A model generated the notes under the pieces. It was not told where the DNA came from. It made no database searches and saw only the letters and a program-made list of their open reading frames with translations. The translations under genes were made by a program, and so were the position numbers. A DNA stretch of 58,989 nucleotides from Martensiomyces pterosporus (Eukaryota; Kickxellomycota; Kickxellomycetes; Kickxellales; Kickxellaceae), in NCBI GenBank assembly GCA_025201845.1, contig MU603982.1:3295-62283 (forward strand), in the 5' to 3' direction. This document shows, in pieces, positions 1 to 10,170 of the stretch; position 1 is the stretch's first letter, and every line of letters starts with the position of its first letter.

Positions 1-2001
1 GACGAACCAGTCTATGTGTCAGCAGCACGCAAGCGATGCGTGGTGCTTGTAACGCTGGCAGTATTTGTGTACCAGGTGCTGCTGGACTGCATAGCACCGA
101 TATTCAAGTCGCTCTCGCTGCTGTGTATCTGGGCGCCACAGAGCCGGATCTTGAGCACGTTGGGATCTGGATGGAGCGGCGCCGGGATCCTCTCACTGAC
201 GTTTGACTGGGAGGCACTGGGGACGTTCCAGCCGCTGGTAACGCCAATGTGGGCTCAGGTTCACTTCTACTGCGGCGCGTTCCTAATGATGTACATTTTG
301 ACTCCGGCTGGCTGGCGCTCCAACTGGTGGGAGTCGCGAGGGTTGCCTATAGTCTCCACAAACGTATTTGACTCTACAGGCAATGTCTACAACATTTCGA
401 CTGTGCACACTGTTGGTTCTAGTGCCACCGTCTACCATGCATACTCACCGGTGAGACTTGCAGTGAATAGCGCGCTGGGGTACATTTGCTCTGTAGCAGC
501 GATCGCGGCGTCGGCTTTGCACCTTGTGATTTGGCATCCGCAGTGGCTCCACCATGCCGTGAGCGAAGTGGCCTGCTCGCTCTTGCGTCTGTGGGATCCG
601 TGCTTGCTCTTCTGGGCAAGCAGAAGCAGCACAGAAGTGCGGGCGTTGGATGGAGGTAGTGGCAGCAGCGAGAGGACGTCTGCCAGGACTAGCAGCAGGT
701 TGGCCAAATGGCCAGTGGTTCTGATCGCCGGCAGAGTCGGGCGATTGCTGATATTCATTGCGCCACTTGGATTTTCAGTCATGTCTGCGCAGCTCGGGAT
801 ATCGGCGCTACCGGGGTGGCAGTCGCTTTTGGCTGTTGTTTGGGCTGTGCTTATGTGCTTTCCGATTGGGTTTGTTGAGGCAGTGGCCGGGTTTACGCTG
901 CCCATGGATATCCTCCCGCACATTATTTCTGGGTGGCTGCAGGGCCCAGGCTCGCCGCTCGAGACCAGTTACTTCCATCTCTGGGCTACGGCGCCTATCC
1001 GCGTTGCACTAGGCTGGGCTGGGGTGCGCAGTTTCCAACTAGCCCACTGCTGCTTTCCCTCCGGCCGCTGCCCAGAAGCGGATTCTGAGTCGGAGGAGTA
1101 TGTGGGCACACAGGCTGCAGATTGTGGACAACGTGTGCGCCAGCAGCTGCCGTGGATTAAGCGCGGACTGCTAGTTGGCGTCATACTGGGTGCATGTGTC
1201 AACCACTTGTCATATATTGCACTGAGCCACAGCCAAAAACACGCGAGCGGGCTGCCACTCCAATACGAGGTCACACCCGCTGAATCGGTGTCGCAATCAA
1301 GTATGCTGCCAACAACCGCTACGCCAGCAGCCACACTTATTAGCAGCATTGCCAATGCGATGGAGGCAACCCCTGGAGAGAGTAGCACGGCACCAGCAGC
1401 TGCACCATCATCCATTGGGTGGCACGAAGAGAGCGAGTGGGCACGGCTACCAGCAGCATTGAGCTCGGAGCTGGTCGTGTGGGGCATCGTAGGACCACGA
1501 TCTCTCTTTGCGCGCCACAGTCCATATCGCTTCCTCTTCCTCTACGGGGCAGCAATCGGCATATCTCTACCGCTCATCCTCTATCTCATCCACAAGCTAT
1601 GCGCTCGTTTCTCCACAAAAATGCCTCGTCCGTCAAGCGCCAGCGGCAGTAGCAGCCGCCGGCGCTTCCTTGGTCGCTTTATAAAACAGCTTGGGGGTAT
1701 TGCAAAGGCAGTGCAGGTTCCACTGGTACTAACAGGCATGGTTGCCGTGCCCACAACCCCGGCGAACTTTGTAATCACAGGGATCTTAGTGGCTGTCGGG
1801 GGACAATCCTGGTGCCGGTACAAGGGGCGAAGATTGGTGGATAGATCGCTGTACAGCGCCGCAATGGACACAGGAACCAGGATGGCGGTTGCCATGCTGT
1901 TCATCATTGGACAGGTGCTGTCGGTCCATCGGCTGTCGCTGTCGTTTGTCAACTGGTGGGGCAACCAAACAGGCAACATCGAGCACTGCATGCCGACATA
2001 A
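1..2001 (+). CDS. Divergent OPT-family oligopeptide transporter, 5' end outside window
   Basis: This is the C-terminal part (at least 660 residues) of an integral membrane transporter of the OPT (oligopeptide transporter) family. The reading frame is open from base 1, so the true start lies upstream and the GTG at 16 is not a start. Family features are a LTFDW segment near residue 60, a segment resembling the OPT extracellular loop (LPIVSTNVFD followed by NVYNIS), many hydrophobic helices, and a C-terminal NWWGNQ that corresponds to the WWGT/WWGN end of the downstream paralogs. Two conserved core motifs of the neighbours, NQQPG and KIPPRHLF, are not recognisable. Low-complexity Ser/Thr/Ala-rich loops are inserted near residues 210-230 and 355-480. 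The frame is intact, so it may be a neofunctionalised paralog rather than a pseudogene. Substrate is unknown. The gene is convergent with the HAP2 gene. Confidence 0.8.
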   Translation, partial: DEPVYVSAARKRCVVLVTLAVFVYQVLLDCIAPIFKSLSLLCIWAPQSRILSTLGSGWSGAGILSLTFDWEALGTFQPLVTPMWAQVHFYCGAFLMMYILTPAGWRSNWWESRGLPIVSTNVFDSTGNVYNISTVHTVGSSATVYHAYSPVRLAVNSALGYICSVAAIAASALHLVIWHPQWLHHAVSEVACSLLRLWDPCLLFWASRSSTEVRALDGGSGSSERTSARTSSRLAKWPVVLIAGRVGRLLIFIAPLGFSVMSAQLGISALPGWQSLLAVVWAVLMCFPIGFVEAVAGFTLPMDILPHIISGWLQGPGSPLETSYFHLWATAPIRVALGWAGVRSFQLAHCCFPSGRCPEADSESEEYVGTQAADCGQRVRQQLPWIKRGLLVGVILGACVNHLSYIALSHSQKHASGLPLQYEVTPAESVSQSSMLPTTATPAATLISSIANAMEATPGESSTAPAAAPSSIGWHEESEWARLPAALSSELVVWGIVGPRSLFARHSPYRFLFLYGAAIGISLPLILYLIHKLCARFSTKMPRPSSASGSSSRRRFLGRFIKQLGGIAKAVQVPLVLTGMVAVPTTPANFVITGILVAVGGQSWCRYKGRRLVDRSLYSAAMDTGTRMAVAMLFIIGQVLSVHRLSLSFVNWWGNQTGNIEHCMPT

Positions 2002-2200
2002 ACTCCGAAGAAACAAATGGGGGCGTGTTTCCATATATTCCAGATGAGAGTGTGGACAGAAGTGAATTGAATTGAAAAGAAAAAGAGGCAAGCAAGAAAG
2101 ACACAGGCGAGAGTAGAGTACAGAACATCATCTAAATAAAAAAATAAGTCAAATAAAGGCAGAACGCGCATGGGGTGGCACTGCTTTTGAGGGAGGGGGT

Positions 2201-3157
2201 TTAGTCTGCAGAGTTGGACGACGCACTGCTAGTTCTTCTCCTGGTCTGATCAGGGGCATCATTTTTTGAAACAGAGTCCTTGGACGGCAGCTCGCCCTTC
2301 TTTTCGAGCTCGGCGATTTCCGCTGCTGTCAAGAACCTGCCTCCTGGGCCGCGCGGACGACGCATAGCATGGCGGTGGCGTGATTCATGGAGGTAGGGCT
2401 TCCGCTTGGCGTTGAGTTTGTGCTCGGCAGCCAGCCTCGCTCTGGCTTCCCTGCGCTTCATGATCCGATGGTACTGCTTCGCATTCACATAGATTGGGTC
2501 CTCGTCGCGTGCACCAACGCCATTTTGATCGAGCGGTGCGGGGGGGATGGGCTGCGGCGGCATGGCTACTGTCTTGTATGCGGATGTGTCAAATCCAGGC
2601 ACTGCGCCGCTGTTTGCGTCTTTTAGCTGCTCCGCTGCTATCTGTTGCTGCTGTTGCCGCTGCTGTTGTTCCAACTGCTGTTGCAGCGGAATATCTGCTT
2701 GTATTACCTGTGGATGCTGCAGCTGCTGCGACTGTGGTTGTTGCTGCTGAAACACTTGCTGCTGTGGCTGCTGCTGTGCTCCAGTGACCATTGTTTGCTG
2801 CTGCTGCTGTCCCTGAGCAGCAGCCATTGCAGCTGCGGCAGCGGCAGCTGCGGCGGGGCCATTGTCAAAGGCACCCATGTTGGTGAACATCATCTGCGCA
2901 GGGCCTGTTGGGTTAGTTATTCCCATGGAATGCATCGGCGCGCTGGCAGCAGCCACTGCCGGTAGCGTGGTTACGGGTTGGTGGTTGACAAGCAAGCCGT
3001 GGTGATCTGTCTGAATAGGAGCGTGCGGGTGGTGGTAGGCGGCTTGGTTGTAGGCAATTGATGGGCCGCCAGCAGCAGACGACCCGCTGACTCCACCCTG
3101 TGGCGCCGTCTGCGCGTTGAATGCATACGAGTATTGGTCGCCTGCGTGGATCATCAT
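2201..3157 (-). CDS. HAP2: CCAAT-binding transcription factor subunit HAP2/NF-YA
   Basis: This 318-residue protein is the sequence-specific subunit of the trimeric CCAAT-binding complex (NF-Y/HAP). The conserved core lies at about residues 220-280. It begins with [16 protein letters not shown], the helix that binds the NF-YB/NF-YC dimer, and continues with a basic DNA-binding part containing [20 protein letters not shown]. The N-terminal 200 residues are an Ala- and Gln-rich activation-type region with several polyQ runs, made of CAG/CAA repeats (about 2640-2830). The first of two adjacent ATGs is taken as the start. HAP2 complexes control respiratory, nitrogen and iron genes in fungi. Its position inside an array of OPT genes does not prove it regulates them. 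Very confident of the family. Confidence 0.96.
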   Translation of the reverse strand: MMIHAGDQYSYAFNAQTAPQGGVSGSSAAGGPSIAYNQAAYHHPHAPIQTDHHGLLVNHQPVTTLPAVAAASAPMHSMGITNPTGPAQMMFTNMGAFDNGPAAAAAAAAAMAAAQGQQQQQTMVTGAQQQPQQQVFQQQQPQSQQLQHPQVIQADIPLQQQLEQQQRQQQQQIAAEQLKDANSGAVPGFDTSAYKTVAMPPQPIPPAPLDQNGVGARDEDPIYVNAKQYHRIMKRREARARLAAEHKLNAKRKPYLHESRHRHAMRRPRGPGGRFLTAAEIAELEKKGELPSKDSVSKNDAPDQTRRRTSSASSNSAD

Positions 3158-4639
3158 TTAGCGTATCAAAAGAGAGGCAGCTGGCGTGGCGGAATATCTG
3201 CAGCAAACGTGAATGAGATTTGGTGGCTGCTGTGGAGCTAGACGCGCGTTGGATATAGGCTGATATGAAAACCCCCTTTTTCGAGCGAGTTAAAATAGTG
3301 TCTGAGTCTTTTTTTTTGGCTGTCGAATAGAAGAAGCTAAATAGTGTGTTCAACAGAGAGAAAGGCAAAGTGGGCGACGTAAATGAAAAAATAAAGGAGA
3401 TGGAGGACGAGAGGAGAATCGCAATATAAATTTTGCCATCGGCAGTCCTATCAAACTAAGAGAGAAAAGCGAGGAAAAGTGCCAATAGCAGGGGGTTGTT
3501 TGCGACACGCGCAGCGAACAATTTTTTCGCCTCCGCCCCGCTGACAGCGGCTCCCCATGTGTGGGTGCGTGGCCGAAGAGTGGTGTGCAGAGAGTGGGTG
3601 GATCGCGCGCCAAATGCCGCCCATTCCTCCATCCGCAACGCGCACTGCAAGTGCGCGCTGGGACCCAAGGAGTGTTTGATAGTGAGGGGATCGGCGTCTT
3701 GTGGCACAAATATATACCAAAGAGTGTGCGCGCTCTTCTCTTCTTCCTTTTTGTTCAAGTCTCTCACGCTGTGATTGGCTCCCTGTCTGGCAGTGTTTGG
3801 ACTGTTCTCTACGAATCGCGGTTGGGGATAGGGCAAAGGGCGTTTATTGCTTCTATTACTGGAGCATGCCAAGAGTGCTCATGACACGGAGCGTGCTTGT
3901 TTTCCCCCTTTGCATTGATGCGAGGCGCTTGCTAGCGCGGGGAAGCACAGCAGCCTTTTTTTATATGACAGGGATATGTCCGTGATCGTGATCCCTTCCC
4001 GGCCATTATTGTCCCGCCCAGTACAATGCCATCTCCCCATGTTGGGTGTACGGGAGAGCGATCTGTGTAGAAGGATCGTTGCTCCCAAGACGCAGTCAAG
4101 CGAGGGGCACGAGTGCCCGCTGCTGCCGCTTGCTAACATAGTTAGTCATGGAGGATATGCACGCCAGCACGGCGTGCAGTGGCTGGAATGTCTTTTTGGG
4201 CGTGGCGGGGGCGAGTCAAATGCAAGATATCGGAACTCGCCACCACGTTGGGGGTGGGGCTCGAGTGTTTTTGCCACCGCCTTTGGGTGCGCATTGATAG
4301 CGCAGTACATGTCGGCAATAAAAACGCGAACAAAGGGTGTTGCGGTCACAGACACACGGGGCTGAGCTGCGGGTTCTCTGCATCTCCCGTCCCACCCATC
4401 TCAGTTCCGCGGCATTGTGCTGTTTTCTGCTTCCGCTTTGCTCTCGGTTCTCGGTTCTCGGCATTTGGCACCTTGTACGGATACAGCTCAGGCTGGGGTA
4501 GCTTGGATGCTGCGCGAATGTCACATATCCTGCACACTTGTTGCTCGACAGATAGTCGCAGAGCTGGGGGCTGGTTGGCATTCCTGACGTTTTGTATAAA
4601 ACAAAAGAAACGGACGAAAGTATTTGGCTACAGAAAAAA
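3158..4639. other. Intergenic region, HAP2 upstream and OPT-2 downstream
   Basis: About 1.5 kb without a supportable gene. It holds the 5' region of HAP2 and the 3' flank of the OPT gene at 4640-6859. Short frames here have no recognisable domain. A T-rich stretch at about 3956-3966 reads as a TATA-like element on the minus strand, but it is about 800 bp from the HAP2 ATG, so its role is unclear. No tRNA-like B box was seen. Confidence 0.5.
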
Positions 4640-6859
4640 TTAAGCATCCGGGAGCGCAATGAATCCTCCGGCGGCAAGTGGGCAAATGTTGTCAACGTTG
4701 GTTCCCCACCATTGCTTCATGGGCGTATTGATGAACGCATAGTAGATAACGATGCCCGAGATTGCAAGACCGCAGTCGAGACCGGCTGAAAGAGCGAAGG
4801 CATAGCGCTGCCACGCCATGTTGCGGTACTTGTGCCAGATGTAGTTGAAGAAGAAGCAGCCGACAAACCATGAGGTATACACATGCGACGGAGCAGGAGG
4901 CATGTATCCAATAGCGATGAACAGGAGCGGAGTGTGGATGTGCTTGACCCAGCTCTCGGGGAATTTGTTGGTGTACAGCCAGAAGGGAATGGGGAGCAGA
5001 GCACCAAAGATGAACAGGTACAGCGTCGGGTGGTAGGGACTGGTAGGACCGAACATACGGTCGGGACCGACAAGACCCCAGATCACCGAGGCACTGAAGA
5101 ACGTGTTTGCTTGGCGGCAAGTGAATGGGTCACCCTGCGGTGTGCACATGTCCTTGACAGTGTTCATGAGCCAGAAGGCGACGCCGAGCTGGACAAACGA
5201 GCAGATGATGGTACCAACGAGCTGGGCAACGAACAGGTGGCGCGGGGGAATCTTCATGTAGTGGCCAAGCTTCTGGTCACCGACAAGAGCCAGAGCCTGA
5301 GCCATGGTGATATAACCGTAGACCTTGAAGGTGACGTTGGCAATCGGGTCGCCGGGGCGAGCATAGCCGATGATGAACTCGGTGATGACATTGAGACCCG
5401 GCTGCTGGTTCGAGAGCGCCTGGACGATGCCGATGGGAATGGTGAAGATGAACGGAATGATGGTGGCGACAATGACCCAGTACCACGGCATCAGGTTCCA
5501 TACTTGGCAGGTAACGATGGCAAGCACGAACGTAATAACGAAAGTGACTCCATACCACCAGTGGGGAACCTCGGTGTACTTGCGCATCAGCTTCATGTGG
5601 ATATCCTCGTCCATGGTGCGGGACTGGCGAACACGGTGGACAATGTCCTTTCCATAGTACAGGCCAATGTAGACGATGAGGTTCATCAGACCGGCGAAAC
5701 CTAGACCGTAGGTCATGGCGAAGGTGAAGGTCATGCGCAGAGGCGAGTAGTGGTTGAACTTGTCGACATCAAGCATCTCGCCAGTCATGATCTTGCTGAT
5801 GTTGTACCTGGCTCCTTCAGTAGTGTAGAGCGAGGCAGTATAAATGGGCATGATGCCAGTGTTCCACGTGTTCTTGTAGTAGCCGATGGGAGTGGCAATC
5901 CAGACAATGATGACGAAGCCGGCGATGACATTGCACGCCATGATCCAGGGGATGGCGATGGGTGACAGCGTGTACGCCGACGAGATGTACGACCAGTCGA
6001 ATGTGAGGTTGAGCATGCCGAGGCCATGGTTGACATCACCAAGCTGGTTGGCAATGACGTTGTTGGGGGCGGCAATGCACAGGATGGGGAGGAAGCTGAG
6101 GAGAGGGAAGGCGTATCCAGGGACGAAGTACCAAAGGAAGCTGAAAGCAAAGGCCATCCAGAAGACCTTGGTACGAGTGAACCTGCCACCCAGGTCTTGG
6201 ATCTCGTGGAAGGTGCGGAAGAGGGTGACGCTGACGAGGTTGGCCGGCCAGATCATGGCGGCTGGGTAGACGAGGAACTTGCGCGAAAATCCGGCAAAGC
6301 TGTATCCCATGATCTGCGAGGTGAGGATGAACAGGATGCTGGGGCCAAATCCAATGTCGCTGTGGTACCACATCTTCTTGATGGTGACTACATCGATACC
6401 GTAGGTAGTGTTGACACTGGTGCCGGCAAAGATGGAGATAAGAACATGCTCCTTGATGTTGAATGGTCCGGGGTTGAGCGTCCATTCCCAGCCGAAGGTG
6501 CGGAACTTGCGCTTGGGAAGGACGAGCGCCATGAGGTAGCCGAGGGGGAACGAGAGCAGCTGCACGACGTAGCCACTCAGAGTGATAGAGTTCTCGCGGA
6601 ACCAGTAGAACTGGTTGATAAAGGCGAGGGCGGCGGCAAAGATGATGCCGAGAACCCAGGCACGGAAGGTGAGGCAGGGGAGACTGGGGTCGTCCTTGTT
6701 GGACACTGCGACGCGGACCATCTCAAAGGGCGAGTCCTCCTCACCCTCTTCCTCACTGGAGACTGGCTGCTTGAGTATGCCGACATCCTTTTCATTTTCA
6801 TACTCAGTAGGCGGGAAGTCGCGGACGGCGTCCGCATGGTAAGCGTCGCCAGTCGACAT
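4640..6859 (-). CDS. OPT-family oligopeptide transporter (array copy 2)
   Basis: This 739-residue polytopic plasma- or vacuolar-membrane transporter belongs to the OPT family, which imports small peptides or related compounds by proton symport. The start is the ATG at 6859 (MSTGDAYHAD); the longer frame to 6958 uses only a GTG and is less likely. A charged cytosolic N-terminus with an acidic Ser-rich patch precedes the DSPFEMVR motif and the first helix (TFRAWVLGI). About 14-16 hydrophobic segments follow. Key motifs are GWEWTLNPGPFN, LTFDWSYISS, NQQPGLNVITEF, a KIPPRHLFVAQ motif and the C-terminal QWWGTN. The gene is intronless, with a TATA box 184 bp upstream. It shares long identical DNA stretches with the copy at 16519-18752. 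Substrate specificity cannot be told from sequence. Confidence 0.95.
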   Translation of the reverse strand: MSTGDAYHADAVRDFPPTEYENEKDVGILKQPVSSEEEGEEDSPFEMVRVAVSNKDDPSLPCLTFRAWVLGIIFAAALAFINQFYWFRENSITLSGYVVQLLSFPLGYLMALVLPKRKFRTFGWEWTLNPGPFNIKEHVLISIFAGTSVNTTYGIDVVTIKKMWYHSDIGFGPSILFILTSQIMGYSFAGFSRKFLVYPAAMIWPANLVSVTLFRTFHEIQDLGGRFTRTKVFWMAFAFSFLWYFVPGYAFPLLSFLPILCIAAPNNVIANQLGDVNHGLGMLNLTFDWSYISSAYTLSPIAIPWIMACNVIAGFVIIVWIATPIGYYKNTWNTGIMPIYTASLYTTEGARYNISKIMTGEMLDVDKFNHYSPLRMTFTFAMTYGLGFAGLMNLIVYIGLYYGKDIVHRVRQSRTMDEDIHMKLMRKYTEVPHWWYGVTFVITFVLAIVTCQVWNLMPWYWVIVATIIPFIFTIPIGIVQALSNQQPGLNVITEFIIGYARPGDPIANVTFKVYGYITMAQALALVGDQKLGHYMKIPPRHLFVAQLVGTIICSFVQLGVAFWLMNTVKDMCTPQGDPFTCRQANTFFSASVIWGLVGPDRMFGPTSPYHPTLYLFIFGALLPIPFWLYTNKFPESWVKHIHTPLLFIAIGYMPPAPSHVYTSWFVGCFFFNYIWHKYRNMAWQRYAFALSAGLDCGLAISGIVIYYAFINTPMKQWWGTNVDNICPLAAGGFIALPDA

Positions 6860-7042
6860 GGTTAGAGGGAGCCAAAGGCAATATCCGAAATTATGTAGAT
6901 TATTAGTTAATGCTAGATAGCAGAAAGAGAGGAAATACGGTTCAAGGTAAGGAGACACAACAGCCTAGAAGGCAGTTAACATGGAGGGATGTGGGGCGAT
7001 GGAAGTGCTGGGGTGGGTGGGCTGTGTGGGAAACAATGTTGT

Positions 7043-7049
7043 ATTTATA
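7043..7049 (-). promoter_or_regulatory. TATA box of OPT copy 2
   Basis: On the minus strand the sequence reads TATAAAT, 184 bp before the ATG at 6859. The other three close OPT paralogs have an equivalent element at a similar distance. Confidence 0.55.
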
Positions 7050-8966
7050 TCATGCGAGCGCGTTCACCCGGCCATTTTGCTGAATGTGCGGTGATACTGG
7101 AGACAAACAATAAGCTCATGGCACATCCATGCCGGCAGCAACAACAACAACACCTCCGCAGCACATGGATGAAAGCTATTCTCTGCTTTCCATATCCAGC
7201 CGTGCTCTTCCTCAACATTGCGCTCACCACGGCAGCATCTGAACTCGAAAGCAAAAATAGAGCGAGCCTGTACGGCAGCCAAGCTTGTGTGGAAATCCAA
7301 TATCAGCAGAGTACCCAAGTGCACAAATTACCACGAAAGCCTGTAGAAAACCTGGACGTGCAGCTGTATTGAATGCAACTCAACTGCGATTTCAGCAAGA
7401 GTGCGACTCTGTGGTAGCTGAGCAGCTGCAATGATGTCGATTGCTGCCCAACCCTCCCCACCTTCACATGATTTCCCGGCTTTATTGAAAACGAAAACCA
7501 GTGTGCAGGCCGATTGGAGGTGTGCTCCCATTCGCCAATGCAAACTGCATGGTGGTTGTGTCTATCTTGATAGATGCTACTCACTACCTGCTCCCTGGGA
7601 GAATAGCTATTATCACACCCTTCGCTTTAATCGGCCTAAAGAGAGTGAGAAAAAAAGAGGTGGTGGTGCGCAAATGTCCTCAAAAAGGTATATGTAATCC
7701 CAATGAAACAGAAAACGCTTGATATGGAAACGCTGCCTCAGACTGTGGACAGGAGCCAGGTGTGTGCAGGGATATGCTCAACGCATGGTGGCAAGCAGAT
7801 GGAACCTGGACAAAAAAGGGAAGGAGCGGACGCCTTCCCGATGGCTCTGCGCAGAAGTGGTGTGTTCCACGTCGAGTTGCACCTTGGGCGATGGAACCAA
7901 CATCAGCAGTGGCATAATTCCACCGAGATGCATTATGCTGCAAACACGCTTGCTGGTGCATCCCAGGGAAGAAGCGAAAAGCAGGAACGAATGGGGATGG
8001 GCGGATGTCCACCGCGAATATGTCATGCAGTGAGCCCAGCAGCAGAGTGTTCAGCAGCAGCACCAGGCGAAAGCGATAGGGCGCAAAAGAAAACAATCGG
8101 CCTTTGAGAGGGATGGGGATAGTGGAGGACCAACCCACCTGACACGGATGCTTCCTTTTGCGGCAGTCAACTCGTTCGGTTTCATTTCCCTTGTATCATT
8201 CCCACAGCTGAGGCAGCTGCAGGCTTGAATATACTTGGCGCATACTGGGGAGCGAAGAGGAGGGCGAAATACATGTGTCAGCAAATCGCAGCACTCATGC
8301 ATGCATACATGGGCGCTCTTGTTGATCCGCGAAGCTATTTATGCAATGATAAACACAACATGCGCACACAGGCATCCCCTCTTCGAGCATATATATGAGT
8401 GGACTTGACAAGTGCAACAACCAAGAGCATATTTTCGCCAACCATTGCTAGATTGCCCGTTCAGGGCTTTCCCACTCAAAGCACTGAGAAAGCTGCCTGC
8501 GACATGTGAGTGCACAAAAGCACAAGCGGCGTGCCCAGCTTGGTCACGTTAGTTCCCACGGCAGCAAAGGATGCACACGGCAGCCCTCGCATCTTCTCTT
8601 AGACATTGCATTTTTATTATGCCTCGAAGGGCGAGGGACTGGGCAAAAGGAGGCTGCTCATTCGCACCTTTGTAGGCGGCATTTCTCTGCTGATGTGGGT
8701 CACCACTGATAAAGCAGTCGGAGCAGCTTTGCGGATTCAGATGACACGAGCGCAAGTAATCACCACGCTCTTGCCATTGTCCTGCTGTTCCCACGAACAC
8801 AAATCAGGCGAGGGTTATGCGCGAACACTACGCACGAGAACCAGTCGATAGCTGAGGCATGTGAACCTGTGAGGTAGCGTGCGGGAGTCCGAGAGCGCAA
8901 GAGAGGTGGTGTTTTGCTTAGAGAGGGGATGGCAAGATCATTGGCAGATTGGATAGGCGGATATGG

Positions 8967-9032
8967 TGTATGAGGCAAGTGGGGCGAGTGTGTGAGGCAA
9001 GTTGGGTGAGTGTACGAGGCAAGTTGGGTGGG
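8967..9032. repeat. 22-bp minisatellite, three copies
   Basis: Three consecutive 22-bp units share the core GAGGCAAGT followed by a G-rich tail. The units start at 8967, 8989 and 9011 and differ at a few positions. A degenerate partial unit follows. The repeat lies in the non-coding spacer between two OPT genes. Confidence 0.8.
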
Positions 9033-9968
9033 TGGGTGTATGGGAGCGGTGTCTTTGATCTGTCAACAGCGTAGATTGTTGTTCTATTTGAATGCATGAG
9101 TGCTGCAATTCTGTCGCTGTTTGATTTCTTGGCATCTGCCACTTGTGTGGGTTTCCGCGCTCACCCTGCTCCTTCCAAATACGGATGGCCTCATCGGCAT
9201 ATGATTTGTAAATGAGCAAGCAGCACATTCCGAGCATCCATTTCAACCTGCTGATGGCGAATTGATACCACGATGGGAATGCATACTGCCGACACGAGGA
9301 CCCAATAAAAAGCCAAAATGGAATGTCACATACAAAGCGAACTTAGCAGACGAGTCTTCCAAACTGGTTGGTGTATGTGAGGGAAAAGCCTGACATGGCG
9401 CAACGAGGAACAGGAAATTATCCCACACCCTGCTCTCATGTGAAAGCTGGCAAACGCCGACAGACATCAGGCATCCGACAAAGGCTGTAGCCCGTGGATA
9501 GAAAGGGAAGTGGAAGGAAGCAGCAGAGATTGGCAATAGGGGCTTTGCCGGGCATCTCTGCCTACTTTTTGGTCTGCATGGAACCTGCTTTGGGGGTAGT
9601 GCGTCATGTAGAGCTTGCATATGATCTGCTGAGCCCTTTAGCTTGATCGACCTGACATGCATGATTACGATATGGCAGTTAGCCTGTGCTCCCCGGTCCC
9701 CGCTACAAAGAGCACATTTCCCGGAGGGCCACTGTCCAGCTTGCGAATGGACGGTGGCCAGTACTTGCAAACCCGGACTATACAGCACACATCGACGGTT
9801 TGCTTTGTCGCCCGGCATCTGCGCGCATGGCGTGTAGATGTGAGCGGGCATGCTTTTGTTCGTCCCTCTGCATCTCCTCCCTCCTCCCCAAAAATGGAGT
9901 GCGTGTATGTGAGATTCGAACAATACAGCTCCAGAAACAATTGCGCGGTTGCTGCTGGCAGAGAAGCT

Positions 9969-9977
9969 TATATAAAG
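9969..9977 (+). promoter_or_regulatory. TATA box of OPT copy 3
   Basis: TATATAAAG lies about 200 bp upstream of the ATG at 10171, with pyrimidine-rich sequence (about 10030-10065) between it and the start codon. Confidence 0.6.
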
Positions 9978-10170
9978 GGCAGGCATTGCGCCTCTCCAGG
10001 TGGCTGCCTTGGAATGCACATTCTTCCGGTCTTACTACCTTGTTCTCTCTCTTTTCCTTCATTCAATCCCACTGTTATTTATTTGGCATACTGCCCCTAT
10101 TCTGCTCTTTTTATACACTAATTTTCCACTCCTTGCTTGCCACTAACAGCAAGCTGCACACAACACGACG

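Larger units (their letters stand above)
6860..10170. other. Divergent intergenic region between OPT copies 2 and 3
   Basis: About 3.3 kb separate two divergently transcribed OPT genes. Both ends carry TATA boxes (7043-7049 on minus, 9969-9977 on plus). The interior holds a short minisatellite (8967-9032) and scattered CCAAT/ATTGG pentamers at roughly chance density. Small frames here show no domain and no consistent start context. I see no tRNA or transposon. It could be an extended regulatory region or hold a non-coding transcript; nothing in the sequence decides this. Confidence 0.5.

Noticed and set aside
2494..2787. Leu/Cys-rich plus-strand frames opposite HAP2
   Set aside because: These are translations of the antisense of the CAG-type repeats that encode polyQ in HAP2.
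8967..9032. Short repeat considered as a CRISPR-like array
   Set aside because: The units are directly adjacent with no spacers, there is no cas gene, and the surroundings are eukaryotic. It is a minisatellite.
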